Below, one piece after another: positions 40,603-50,356 of a stretch of 64,000 bases of DNA (position 1 is its first letter; each line of letters starts with the position of its first letter). The stretch comes from Tritrichomonas musculus. Taxonomy: Eukaryota > Parabasalia > Tritrichomonadida > Tritrichomonadidae. A program made the position numbers and the translations under genes. The notes below the pieces were generated by a model. That model ran no database searches, was not told the origin of the DNA, and worked only from the letters and a program-made list of their open reading frames with translations. The stretch spans positions 4,402,001-4,466,000 of the forward strand of contig JAPFFF010000009.1 in assembly GCA_039105265.1 (NCBI GenBank), written 5' to 3'.

Positions 40603-41940
40603 TTAATTTTCAAATAAATGAGTCTTGTTGATTGCCAAAATCCACAACATGAAAACCGGGATGTAAATGACATTTGACCACAAAAATGTGTCAAACACGG
40701 GTTTCATTTCCAACTTGGACTTCTTGGCCAAAAAGAATCCTGAGAAAGACACTGGAGCGATGTTTACTAAGATGCAAATTGTTGCCATTTTGTGATCAAA
40801 TTTCAAAACAAAAGACCACAAAATTGCAACTCCAGGAAGGACAACGTAATGAATAAAAAGATAGATGCAGACTTCGATCCAATTGCATCCACTCAAAGAA
40901 AGACTCCACATTGAAAGTCCAATGCAAGTGAATCCTGTGCATGGAACTGCCAATTCAAGGAAATTTGCTGTTTTTTCAATTAAGATTGGAACGGGCCAAT
41001 GCCAAATAGACCAAATGATTCCAAGAATGACTGCAATGTTCAATGGACTCAAAACTTTTTTCAAAATCAATTTGAGCTTGGAAGTTTTTAATTCATCATC
41101 AAATGATTCATCATCAAAATCTTTTTTTGCATCCCTGTCTTGATTTTCTATTTCATCTGGATAGTCATAAACTGTTTCTGGGTTTTTTTCAAATTCTGGT
41201 TTTGAAGTTAGTGATTCTTCATCATTATTTTCATCTTGGTTCTGATTTGATGAATTTGTGGTTTTATTTTGAATGTTTGGATTCTCAATGTCACCAATAC
41301 TTGAATTTGAGTTATCTGCTTTTTCATCATTATGATCGATATTATCATTACTTGATGAATTTGATGGCATTTCAACAGGATGAATTGGAAGTCCTTTTTT
41401 ATCTTCAAGCTCAGCATCAAGCTCATCTAAATCAGTGCTATTTGAATTTTGAGAAAAATCTGATCCGCTATTTTCAGAATCTTGGTCAAGGAAGCAAATG
41501 ATGAGTGTATTTATTGGATTCATCAAAAAGTAATGAACAATTGATGACACAACTGGAATAAAAATATACTTTTCACCGTATAAAATATTTATGATTTCAT
41601 ATCCATAAAAGAAAGATGAATAGGAACAGGAGAAAACAATTTCAAGAAACTTAACAAATTTATTCTTAAAAGGTACGATGGTAACTATTAAGATGATCAG
41701 TAAATTAATGGTCAATTGTGTACATATTGAATGAACTAATGGCATCCATGTTTCATATATTAATTCTCTGAGGGCAATTCTGTAAAATATTAATGCTGGG
41801 AGGGCAACAAAGAAAATTGTTCTTTTCAAAGTTGATATATCTTTTTCTGAAAACATTTTGAGATATGATGTTAAAAGTGAAATTCCAATGATTGTTGTGA
41901 TTGAAAGTAAAACTTGAATTGACTCTATGTAACTTATCAT
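40603..41940 (-). CDS. PIN-like / auxin-efflux-carrier family membrane transporter
   Basis: A 445-residue protein from ATG at 41,940 (MISYIESIQVLL); the longer frame begins at TTG. Five N-terminal TM segments (about residues 5-165), a central hydrophilic loop of about 120 residues rich in Asp/Asn/Ser/Glu, and five C-terminal TM segments. This 5+loop+5 plan and the segments LTSYLKMFSEKDISTLKRTI (N-terminal) and LSPLNIAVILGIIWSI (start of the second half) fit the Mem_trans (PF03547) family, which includes PIN, PILS and yeast YNL095C-like carriers. In non-plants the substrate is unknown; ER or vacuolar membrane is usual. Confidence 0.75.
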   Translation of the reverse strand: MISYIESIQVLLSITTIIGISLLTSYLKMFSEKDISTLKRTIFFVALPALIFYRIALRELIYETWMPLVHSICTQLTINLLIILIVTIVPFKNKFVKFLEIVFSCSYSSFFYGYEIINILYGEKYIFIPVVSSIVHYFLMNPINTLIICFLDQDSENSGSDFSQNSNSTDLDELDAELEDKKGLPIHPVEMPSNSSSNDNIDHNDEKADNSNSSIGDIENPNIQNKTTNSSNQNQDENNDEESLTSKPEFEKNPETVYDYPDEIENQDRDAKKDFDDESFDDELKTSKLKLILKKVLSPLNIAVILGIIWSIWHWPVPILIEKTANFLELAVPCTGFTCIGLSMWSLSLSGCNWIEVCIYLFIHYVVLPGVAILWSFVLKFDHKMATICILVNIAPVSFSGFFLAKKSKLEMKPVFDTFLWSNVIYIPVFMLWILAINKTHLFEN

Positions 41941-42696
41941 TATAATTATTACAATGATAATATTCTCTGAAATAAAATGAAATGAAAAAATTGTTTCCAA
42001 AAATTATTGAAAAGTATTGAAAAAAATTGTGTTGATTATTTGAATTATGACAAAATTAGGAAGAGAAAAAAAAAAATTTATTCTTTATAAAAACGTGTTA
42101 TCAAAACTTTCTTTAAAAATATAGTTTAAAATAATTTTTTAAATATTATTTATTTATTTTTATTATATATAATCCCTATATTAATCAAGATAATAATATT
42201 TTAATAATAGCTCATATTTTTGAGAGAATTTCAATGAATAAATTGTTTTTTGTGACTCAATTTTTATCGGATGTTCGAGTTTTAAACTGTTTTATTATTA
42301 TCTTTTATATATGATGATGTAAACTATTCCTATGTAAAAAAAAATGTTTTGATAGTATTACTTTGGATATAGGATAACAAAATTTCATCGTTATGATTTA
42401 AATTATTAGGAAATTAAAATATCCTTAAGGTATATAATTATAAAACATCAATATTTAAATGATATATAAAGGAATTCAAGAATTATCCATAATATAAAAA
42501 GTTTATATTTTTATATTTTATTCTAATAATACGTTCAATTTTTTGAGGATGTTCATTCAAATATATAAAATATTTTTCTCAAATTTGTAAATAAACAATA
42601 TAATTATTGAAAATAATGAAATAAAAAAATATTTTGTTTGAAATTTTTTGAGAAATATATAAACTCTTTTTTAAGTTCATTTTTATACTAATCAAT
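41941..42696. other. AT-rich region between divergent genes
   Basis: 756 bp shared upstream region of the PIN-like gene (minus) and the gene at 42,697 (plus). AT-rich with no open frames of note. TCAATA immediately precedes the plus-strand ATG and looks like an initiator. Confidence 0.5.
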
Positions 42697-42697
42697 A
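42692..42697 (+). promoter_or_regulatory. Initiator-like TCAATA at the start codon
   Basis: TCAATA overlaps the A of the ATG at 42,697, matching the trichomonad initiator pattern TCA-Y/A-W placed within about 20 bp of start codons. Confidence 0.4.
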
Positions 42698-43335
42698 TGA
42701 ATACTGCAACAACACAAGCCGGTTCAACATACAAAAATGGTCTCAACATCCACTTGGTAGCATTTTCATTACCAAAAGAAGTCATTAAAGAAAAAGAAGA
42801 AATCCGTGTCAGCATTACAGCAATGCCAGATGAAGTTAAGCAACATTTTACAATTAAAGGAAAATTAATGGATTATACTAATCATCTTTTCTCATTGAAC
42901 ATCACAAACCAAACAAAGAAGATTATCATGGTTTTCAGAAAGAAGACATCATTCCTTTCAGAAAATCCAATCATTGCTTCAACAACAATTCAATTAAAAG
43001 ATTTCGAAGAGATGCCAAAAGAACAAATTACACAAGGAGCAATAAATACTGATATCAGATCTGTCAACCTTTACTACCCACTTCAAAAACAAATGAAAGA
43101 AGAGCATCAGAAGAAAGTTGAAAGAATAATTCTTGGATATATGAAAATTAAATTGTCATTCACAACTCCTTTCTCTAAAATACAACAAGATCCAGTTCGA
43201 CCAATCAGCAAAAACAACAATCAAACTTGTGATCAAAAAGAAAAAAAGATTCATAAGAAGAAAAACGGAAAGAAAGTAAGTGAATATAAAGATTTTGATG
43301 AAAATAGCAACATTTGTGAATCGCTTTTGTTTTAA
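42697..43335 (+). CDS. Unknown soluble protein, possibly C2-like
   Basis: A 212-residue protein. Residues about 15-160 alternate short strands (LNIHLVAFSLPKEV, EIRVSITAMP, KIIMVFRKKTSF, IASTTIQLKDFEEM, ILGYMKIKLSFTTPF) in an order that could be a C2-type beta-sandwich, but no Ca-binding aspartates are evident. The C-terminal 45 residues are Lys-rich and disordered. No family is recognised with confidence. Confidence 0.6.
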   Translation: MNTATTQAGSTYKNGLNIHLVAFSLPKEVIKEKEEIRVSITAMPDEVKQHFTIKGKLMDYTNHLFSLNITNQTKKIIMVFRKKTSFLSENPIIASTTIQLKDFEEMPKEQITQGAINTDIRSVNLYYPLQKQMKEEHQKKVERIILGYMKIKLSFTTPFSKIQQDPVRPISKNNNQTCDQKEKKIHKKKNGKKVSEYKDFDENSNICESLLF

Positions 43336-43971
43336 AAACTTAACGTTATCATGTTACGCGTAAAAGATTTATATTATTTAATTATTTTTTGTCTTTTTTT
43401 AAGAAATTAGGATGTTTATTGAGAATAATAATCTTTTGATTCATAGTAATCACATATTTTATTTTAATTTGATGCAATTGATAATAGAAGAAAATAAAGT
43501 ATCTTGCCAATGACAAAAACATGATGATTTTATTAGCATTGCGGTTTTAAAAAATAGTGAACATTTATCTCATTATATTTTTTTAAAAAAATATAATTGA
43601 AGTTTTAAAAAATTGAGAATATCAATGATGTCATTATATTAAAATACCTAGCAGGGAAGCTTACTGTTTCACTCCGGTAGCGGTTATTTTTCTTGTACAA
43701 TACCGATAATCATGGGAGTAACCGCTAATGCAGGTATTTGCTTATACAAATACTATATATCAAAAATGGAAAATTGTATGGTAATTCAATTTTTCAATGA
43801 ATTGAATATTTTACTTCAGCATTTTCAAAACAAAAGCATCTTTTTTAATTTAGCATTTATATTTTGCTTAATATTTCTTTCAAAACAAATGAACAAGTGC
43901 TTCAGATTTTTGAATACTATTGAAGATATCCTTCTTTCATATTTTTTGAAGAGAATTATAATAATTGTTGC
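43336..43971. other. Intergenic region; possible border of the virus-like block
   Basis: AT-rich to about 43,645, then GC-richer. The sequence GTAGCGGTTA (43,677-43,686) is matched by the reverse complement TAACCGCT at about 43,720, a short hairpin. This composition change may mark the left border of inserted virus-like DNA. No gene seen. Confidence 0.35.
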
Positions 43972-45429
43972 TTAAATGTCATTCAGAACTCTAGACTTAA
44001 TTGTATATCTTTGAGGGAGGTCTTTAAGCTTCAACTGATGATATTTATATAACTCTTTCTTACCTCTGAATTTTTTTGTCATATCCTTTTCGGTAAATAC
44101 CTTTTCCCGTTTAATTTTCATCTCAGCGGTGTTCAATAATGCTTCATCTATAATGACTTCTCCTTCTTTCTCCAGGTTGTGCATCCATGGTTCTGCCGTC
44201 ATTGATAACCATGCATTTGCTCTTAATAGATTCAATCTGGTTTTATATCTATTATTGGCTATTTTGAACCCACACCTATCTTCTGGTACTTTAGTGCATC
44301 GTAAGTATAAATTCTTTTCCGATTTCTGATTTCTATTTCTACAGATAAATTTTCGCACACAACTGCTTGTGTCTGTTAGTGTCTGTATGAATATCTGAAG
44401 TACATTTTCTGTTAATGACTGTCCTGCTTGAATACAAGAAGAAGCAATAACAGCATTAATGCTCCTTGTTCAGATATTTCTACTTCTTTCTTGTCCGAAT
44501 AGTATAGTACTTTCTTGAATGTATCAGAGATTTCCTTTTTGATATTCTCAGATTCTTTCATATCTTCTACTTTGATGGGAATCTTATCGTAATCCTTTGA
44601 TTCCTATAATACTTGCTCAGCAATGGCTTTATGTTGTTCTTCTACAGTTTCTTTCAGTTTATGTACGTATACTCTTCTTTCATGCATCAGTGATGTTTCG
44701 GGATTAATCCTAGTAAATGTCCAGAAAACACTAAGACAAGAAATATCGTCAACTGTGGCAGAAAATAGAGCTACGTTATTGAATTCTCTACATATTTCTA
44801 TTAGAGATATATTTTCTAGGAGAAAATGTGTTTCATCAATGACTAAAGTATGTTCATATAATGAATCATTAGCTCCTGTTTGAGTCTCTTCTATATTCGA
44901 TTCAGGCTTACCGTCGGGCTTGTAAAAGCCTATTCTGTCCTTAAGCTTAGTGTAAAACAATTCAATAATACTCCCCAAGCATTTCGATGCAGTGCTATAA
45001 GTGGTTATCGCTATTGGTACAGATTTTCCTATTGCTTTTTTGAATTCTGTGAATGCATTTTCCTTTACACATACCTTAATAGATTTATCCATTTCTTCAG
45101 CATTAGTATCCAATGATGCACATATTTTCTTATAGAACTCTATAGCAATAATTACTGTTGGCACAATAACGATATATTTACTATCTTCTGGGATGGTATT
45201 AATAATCCATTCTCTGATTGCGGTTCTTTTGCCGCTCCCAGTTGAAGATTCACATATGAAACTTCTGAAGGCTCGTATATGATATCGTTGATAATCTAGG
45301 ATTGGGACTATCTTCATTATCATATTTCTCTACCTCTGTTATTTTTGTTACTTTCTTTGTCCATCAATTAACGTTCTCCAATCAACATATTTGTTTACTG
45401 GCTGTTGACTATTTCCCTCTTGAGTCATT
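43972..45429 (-). pseudogene. Broken SF2-helicase relic of a virus-like element
   Basis: A fossil. Minus-strand pieces together cover a DExD/H-type helicase: a Walker-A-like SSTGSGKRT, VIDETHFLL (motif II) and ALFSATVD (motif III), with a basic C-terminal piece at 43,972-44,358. It is broken in at least three places and not expected to act. Helicases of this kind are found in large DNA viruses and some virus-like elements; it is not a standard Polinton gene. It lies next to the head-to-head inverted repeat, so it may belong to a second, older element facing away from the Polinton. It looks older than the Polinton. Confidence 0.6.
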
Positions 45430-45478
45430 TTATATGCAGAAAAAAAATTTTTTGGTAAAAAAAAAAAGATGAAATAAT

Positions 45479-45829
45479 TTATGTAAGAAAAGCTGTAAAA
45501 ATAAATGTAATAAAAAATGTCTTTAATTTTTGCTCAATAGAAAAATCTGATAGATACATTTGTGTAAACGGTAATGAAATTCTGATTGAATTTCCCTTTA
45601 AAGAAAAAAGTGTAGAATCACCAAAGTGTGGTAGCTGAAAATTGTTTATACAGAAGGTAACAAAACAATGTTTATACAAATCCGTGTGCCGAAATGTTAC
45701 CTGAAAGGGAACATCAGAGGCACGAGAGAATTTGGAAGCGATAGAGAGCGGAACACGAACGGTTTTGGCCACAGGCCAGAAATCGCTCCAAATGCTATTG
45801 ATGAAAATTTTACTAGTAATATAGTTCAT
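45479..45829 (-). CDS. Possible small protein, unknown
   Basis: An ATG-started frame of 116 residues with codon-like composition higher in GC than the flanks (ASKFSRASDVPFQVTFRHTD). No family is recognised. It lies between the helicase relic and the inverted repeat, so it may be part of the same virus-like block or host upstream DNA. Confidence 0.3.
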   Translation of the reverse strand: MNYITSKIFINSIWSDFWPVAKTVRVPLSIASKFSRASDVPFQVTFRHTDLYKHCFVTFCINNFQLPHFGDSTLFSLKGNSIRISLPFTQMYLSDFSIEQKLKTFFITFIFTAFLT

Positions 45830-45944
45830 TGGAAAGACTAATTTCGAATTTTGTTTCTTTTTAAATAAATTGATTTATTTAGTAATCCCAGTTACTACTT
45901 CTAATTTGAAATCTAATAAGTATATTTCCAAAGAATAACTCTTG

Positions 45945-46020
45945 AAGTAGTTATACATAGTGAAGGGGGGATAGATAACTAGTATAAGCAAAGAGGCTCT
46001 CTAGCTTTGATAGCTTCCTG
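45945..46020. repeat. Inverted repeat, left arm (76 bp)
   Basis: Exact reverse complement of 46,151-46,226, running from AAGTAGTTATACATAG to GATAGCTTCCTG. Its inner end reads ...AGCTTCCT, so as a terminus of an element pointing left it would begin AGGAAGCT, in keeping with the 5'-AG of Polinton ends. Confidence 0.9.
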
Positions 46021-46150
46021 AAGAGACGGTAATTAAGGTCTGTTTGGAGATGTCTGTTTGGCATCATAACACGCTCGCACAATGCTCCCGCGCTATGATG
46101 AACCTACACCCACCCAGACCCAAGCTACACCCACCCAACCACCCAACATC
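46021..46150. other. Loop between the 76-bp arms
   Basis: A 130-bp GC-richer spacer with C-rich stretches (CACCCACCCA repeated) and a 7-bp hairpin CATCATA/TATGATG (about 46,063 and 46,093). It may be host DNA caught between two element ends. Confidence 0.5.
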
Positions 46151-46226
46151 CAGGAAGCTATCAAAGCTAGAGAGCCTCTTTGCTTATACTAGTTATCTAT
46201 CCCCCCTTCACTATGTATAACTACTT
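46151..46226. repeat. Inverted repeat, right arm; candidate Polinton left terminal repeat
   Basis: Exact reverse complement of 45,945-46,020. From 46,152 it begins AGGAAGCTATC, fitting the 5'-AG start of Polinton terminal repeats, and it lies just before the element's own tandem repeats and genes. Confidence 0.7.
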
Positions 46227-46228
46227 AA

Positions 46229-46780
46229 TACCAACCCATCTAGAATACTTCTACAGCAACCCATCTTATGCAACCTATCTAGAATACTCCTACAGCAACC
46301 CATCTTATGCAACCTATCTAGAATACTCCTACAGCAACCCATCTTATGCAACCCATCTAGCATACTTCTACAGCAACCCATCTCATGCAACCTATCTAGA
46401 ATACTTCTACAGCAACCCATCTTATGCAACCTATCTAGAATACTCCTACAGCAACCCATCTTATGCAACCCATCTAGAATACTTCTACAGCAACCCATCT
46501 TATGCAACCCATCTAGCATACTTCTACAGCAACCCATCTCATGCAACCTATCTAGAATACTCCTACAGCAACCCATCTTATGCAACCCCAAAATGGAACA
46601 AGCACTACCAGTAATACTACCAGCAACCCATCTTATGCAACCCATCTAGAATACTTCTACAGCAACCCATCTTATGCAACCCCAAAATGGAACAAGCACT
46701 ACCAGTAATACTACCAGCAACCCATCTCATGCAACCCATCTAGAATACTTCTACAGCAACCCATCTCATACATCCACTAA
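46229..46780. repeat. 39-bp tandem repeats
   Basis: About 13 copies of a 39-bp unit (CATCTAGAATACTTCTAC, AGCAACCCATCTTATGCAAC) with two interruptions holding CCCCAAAATGGAACAAGCAC. As 39 is divisible by three, both strands stay open: 13-residue units LEYSYSNPSYATY on plus and SILDRLHKMGCCR on minus. These look like by-products of the repeat. They sit just inside the candidate terminal repeat. Confidence 0.85.
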
Positions 46781-46897
46781 TGCAAACCATCTCCCATATC
46801 TTGTATCGCAACTCATCTCATTCATGTAATCATCTCATACAACCACTTCATGTACACCCGATACCTACTCAAAAATAAATCTTTAATTGAATCATAA
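46781..46897. promoter_or_regulatory. Leader of the first Polinton gene with TCATAA initiator
   Basis: A short region after the tandem repeats. TCATAA at 46,892-46,897 abuts the ATG at 46,898, matching the trichomonad initiator pattern. Confidence 0.4.
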
Positions 46898-47857
46898 ATG
46901 TATAGTAGGTTTAAATCACTACATCCAACCATTGATAATATCACAGATGAGCAAGTACCAATTCCTATCGAATCGGCATTCTTTCTAGAAGATGGTCAAC
47001 AAGATAAAGACAAATTCAATAGATACTATTTTAATTTCCCTCCTGAATGGTGTACAGCTAATAGAGGGGAATCTATTATTGGTGTTAGGAATATGTGGCT
47101 GATATCTAAAAGGAGGAAGCTTGAATTTACTATAACAATTGCCAAATATAAAAAGCAATCATTTAATGAAGTTGAGGGAGCTAACACAAATACAAAAATT
47201 ATTAACATGCTATCCATGCAAGGATATAAGGACAATCTTGAAATAAGGGATTTTGTTGTTGTTGATTGGATATCTACTGAAGGGGATTTTAGAGGATTTT
47301 TTGATGCTATTGATAAATCTATTAAATGGAATATATCTAATGTATGGAAGAACACTAAAATTAATTTTGTTCAAAATGATTACGTCGTAGATAGAGACAT
47401 ACAATCAGATGGTTATTTTGATAAAAATGGCTTCCATGAGAAAATATTTTCACCTAGGAATGAAAATGAAGATGATGAGTTTGGTATAGCTCTAAAATTA
47501 AAGAAAACCAATCAGGATTTTGATGAAGTATTTAATATTGGAGATGGTCCACACCAGAATAAAAAGCATGTGTATCTAAATCAGTTTGATGATGTTCTTA
47601 CTTTTGATAATGTTTGGGATAGGCATTCATGCAAAGTATATTCATCCATAGCTGAACAATCATTACATAATTATATTGGTAACTCTAATGTTGATTTTGT
47701 TCCAATAAAGTATTATAAATTAAATTCTTCAGACCAAAGATTTTGGATTGAGTTTTATTCATGTAGGGAATATAATACCCCTATCAAAATTCCGGATAAC
47801 GAATCATTTTGTATAGAGATGCAATTCCTACCATTTGATAAGATGTTATATACATAA
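46898..47857 (+). CDS. Polinton protein, candidate minor capsid (penton-like)
   Basis: A 319-residue protein. The N-terminus (about 1-30) has a PIPIESAFFLED stretch. Strand-rich segments (IIGVRNMWLISKRRKLEFTI, FWIEFYSCREY, ESFCIEMQFLPFD) fit a jelly-roll-like beta protein. Polintons usually encode a single-jelly-roll minor capsid protein, and this gene stands at the left end of the structural block, but I cannot exclude another role. Confidence 0.45.
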   Translation: MYSRFKSLHPTIDNITDEQVPIPIESAFFLEDGQQDKDKFNRYYFNFPPEWCTANRGESIIGVRNMWLISKRRKLEFTITIAKYKKQSFNEVEGANTNTKIINMLSMQGYKDNLEIRDFVVVDWISTEGDFRGFFDAIDKSIKWNISNVWKNTKINFVQNDYVVDRDIQSDGYFDKNGFHEKIFSPRNENEDDEFGIALKLKKTNQDFDEVFNIGDGPHQNKKHVYLNQFDDVLTFDNVWDRHSCKVYSSIAEQSLHNYIGNSNVDFVPIKYYKLNSSDQRFWIEFYSCREYNTPIKIPDNESFCIEMQFLPFDKMLYT

Positions 47858-47878
47858 GCTAGTTTAATCTAAAATCAA

Positions 47879-48961
47879 ATGAGTTATAATACGCTTGATG
47901 AATTATTTAAAAAATATCCATGGAAGAGCAAATCTAAATTTGTTCCGTTAGCCAAACGATATGGTTTCACGGCGAAAGATGCTAACGATTTTCTAGACAA
48001 AAATATTGTCCATGATGTTAAGGTACCCAAAGCTAAATATATGCCAATCGTATCGAAACATTTACACGGATACCAGATGGATACATTTATTAATGAAAAG
48101 CATAAGGGAGGTCTCAATTATTTAATGTTCATCAATATTAATACGAGGAAGGCATATGCATATCCGTTACAAGGCAAGGGTTCAAAATCTGTTATCAACG
48201 CGCTACAATGTTTCATGAAAGATGTACACAATATTTATTCAATCACTAGCGACCAAGATGCTGCATATCTATCAAACGAGGTACTTGGTTTTATGAAATC
48301 GAACAATATAATATACACCACTACTGAAGACAACAATCATAATGTACTAGGTATCATTAATCGATTCATGCGAACGATTCGTGATGCTATTGGTGAGAAT
48401 AGATATATTGATGAAACTGAAATGAATGATTTGATTGATGCGTATAACAATACTCCTCATAGGGGATTAGATAATAGAGCTCCTAATGATATAACTAAAG
48501 ATGATGAACTAACATACATCAATACTAAATCAAGCATCAACCCATATGATTTCAAAACAAATGATAGGGTTAGAATTGTATTAGCTGATGAACCTTTCTC
48601 AAAGATAAGAAATCGGGTGAGCAAGGAGGCATATATTATTGACTCGAAATCAGGTAACCAATTCATAATTAAGTCAAAGGATGATTCAATAGATAAGCTC
48701 CCGGGTTATCGATTAATTAAAACCAATAATAATATACCGTTAGCAAATTCATTGAAGAATGGTAAGCGTGGTATTGTAAATAAAATTCTTAGTTATGATG
48801 TTAAGAAAAAGAAATATAGGGTCGAGTATGAAGGTGGTAAACGCGATACAATCCCAGCGAAAAATCTTAGGGAGGGTCATCCAATCAAGTTGTCAAATCT
48901 TGAACTCGAATATTGGTCTACCAAAAATAATGTTCCCGAATCAATCACAAAATGGAGCTAA
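47879..48961 (+). CDS. Polinton retroviral-type integrase
   Basis: A 360-residue protein. The N-terminal 55 residues are helical. The rve core (about 60-200) carries YQMDTF and TSDQDAAY around the first acidic positions and a third helix RFMRTIRDAI, followed by AYNNTPHRGLDNRAP, the typical end of Polinton/retroviral integrase cores. A basic beta-rich C-terminus resembles a chromodomain/SH3-like fold (RGIVNKILSYDVKKKKYRVE). It inserts the element with a 6-bp duplication in family members. Only 21 bp separate it from the upstream gene. Confidence 0.9.
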   Translation: MSYNTLDELFKKYPWKSKSKFVPLAKRYGFTAKDANDFLDKNIVHDVKVPKAKYMPIVSKHLHGYQMDTFINEKHKGGLNYLMFININTRKAYAYPLQGKGSKSVINALQCFMKDVHNIYSITSDQDAAYLSNEVLGFMKSNNIIYTTTEDNNHNVLGIINRFMRTIRDAIGENRYIDETEMNDLIDAYNNTPHRGLDNRAPNDITKDDELTYINTKSSINPYDFKTNDRVRIVLADEPFSKIRNRVSKEAYIIDSKSGNQFIIKSKDDSIDKLPGYRLIKTNNNIPLANSLKNGKRGIVNKILSYDVKKKKYRVEYEGGKRDTIPAKNLREGHPIKLSNLELEYWSTKNNVPESITKWS

Positions 48962-48976
48962 TTTTATTCCATATAA

Positions 48977-49843
48977 ATGAAAACCAGTACTAAATCAGTC
49001 ATTAAAAATGTTGAGAGAGAAATACAAAAAGCTATGCGCAAAAATCAAAAAGATATAGAGATGGCTTTGATAAAACCGCTATCATCGGACTACCCATTCA
49101 GCACTAACGGGATATATTTCCTAATCGGTAAGCCTGGTGCTGGTAAATCATATTGGATATGGTCTCATATAATGATTACGGAAAAATTATTTAAGAAGCC
49201 GTATTATAATAAGATAATATTTTGTTCCACGAGTGGGAAGATGGATAAGACAGCTGAAGCTTTGCATAAAAGTATTAAAACTCCGATACAATATGTGAAG
49301 GAGGATGAGTTGATGCCAATCTTACGTAAGCATCTCAAAAGGAAGGTTAAATATTATGCTCTGGTCAAACATGTGTTATCCAAAATGAAAGATGCTAATG
49401 AGGAGATGGAACGCCTGATTGAAAAGCATTCATTACAAGATATTGATGATAGAATTGTATATATTGCCAACAAATTAGTTCAGTACGAGACTTCATCATA
49501 TCCATACAATACATTAATTATTCTAGATGATTGTGCGGGAAGTGATTTATTGAAGAATGGGAATAGTGAATTCATTAGATTATTGACCAAAACTAGGCAT
49601 TATAATATCACTTGTATAATGGCGTTTCAAACGATTCGATTTGTTCATATTAATGCTAAACGTATGGCTACAGATATAATCTGCTACAGTGGATATAGTG
49701 AGGAGGATATCACATCGTTACTGCAACAAACTAATAATAATTTAAACACTAAGGATGCGGTCCACCAGTATCTACAACACAGGGAACCCCATGATAAATT
49801 GATTCTTAATATAACAGCTGACAAGTATTACTTTGAGTCATAA
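48977..49843 (+). CDS. Polinton packaging ATPase (FtsK/HerA-like)
   Basis: A 288-residue protein. Walker A LIGKPGAGKSYWIW at about residues 50-63 and Walker B TLIILDDCAG at about 175-184, followed by TKTRHYNITCIMAFQTIRFV, the sensor-like strand typical of the A32-like packaging ATPases. In the family the enzyme pumps element DNA into the capsid. It directly follows the integrase. Confidence 0.9.
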   Translation: MKTSTKSVIKNVEREIQKAMRKNQKDIEMALIKPLSSDYPFSTNGIYFLIGKPGAGKSYWIWSHIMITEKLFKKPYYNKIIFCSTSGKMDKTAEALHKSIKTPIQYVKEDELMPILRKHLKRKVKYYALVKHVLSKMKDANEEMERLIEKHSLQDIDDRIVYIANKLVQYETSSYPYNTLIILDDCAGSDLLKNGNSEFIRLLTKTRHYNITCIMAFQTIRFVHINAKRMATDIICYSGYSEEDITSLLQQTNNNLNTKDAVHQYLQHREPHDKLILNITADKYYFES

Positions 49844-49873
49844 ACCAGATATATATATTTTTAATACAAGTAA

Positions 49874-50308
49874 ATGGGATTCTTGAAAAAAATAATTAAA
49901 AATGGTATTGGATTGGCGGGCAATCAGGTGATGAATATGGCTAATAGCGCAACCGGTGGACTGGCTGGGAAGATATTTAATTCAACTGTCAACAAGGTGA
50001 ATAAAAATAGTGGTATCATTGGTAAGGTTGCTCGAGGATTAGGCAAGAAATTTTTAAATGATAAGACTCGTGAGAAAATATCCAATATTACAGATACGGC
50101 TATTAAATATATTCCTAAGGGAAATGTTAGGACGGCTCTAGAGAATATTAATAACGCTGCTCAAGGTAAGTCTAATCATAATATCAAGACTAAATATAAT
50201 AAGCAATTGGATTCCACCGAACCGGCAAGCGTGCAGGCGAACGTTAAACCTAAACGTAATATTAAGACTAAACGTGTCAGGACTAAATATGGAAAAACGT
50301 TTGGGTAA
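49874..50308 (+). CDS. Small basic amphipathic Polinton protein, pVI-like candidate
   Basis: A 144-residue, Lys/Asn-rich protein. The N-terminus MGFLKKIIKNGIGLAGNQVM is an amphipathic helix with Gly/Ala-rich continuation, as in membrane-active minor capsid proteins such as adenovirus pVI. The C-terminus is strongly basic (KRNIKTKRVRTKYGKTFG), suitable for binding DNA. The role is inferred from these features and position. Confidence 0.45.
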   Translation: MGFLKKIIKNGIGLAGNQVMNMANSATGGLAGKIFNSTVNKVNKNSGIIGKVARGLGKKFLNDKTREKISNITDTAIKYIPKGNVRTALENINNAAQGKSNHNIKTKYNKQLDSTEPASVQANVKPKRNIKTKRVRTKYGKTFG

Positions 50309-50356
50309 GTAATAGGTAAAAGCTGGTTAAACTATGCGTTTTTATTTTTACCATAA

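Noticed and set aside
43712-43975. 87-codon plus-strand frame next to the helicase relic
   Set aside because: AT-rich Phe/Ile/Leu-rich translation without similarity or codon-like composition; probably chance.
46180-46645. Genes of 144 residues on each strand in the 39-bp repeats
   Set aside because: Both follow from the unit being divisible by three and lacking stops; no non-repeat coding part on either side.
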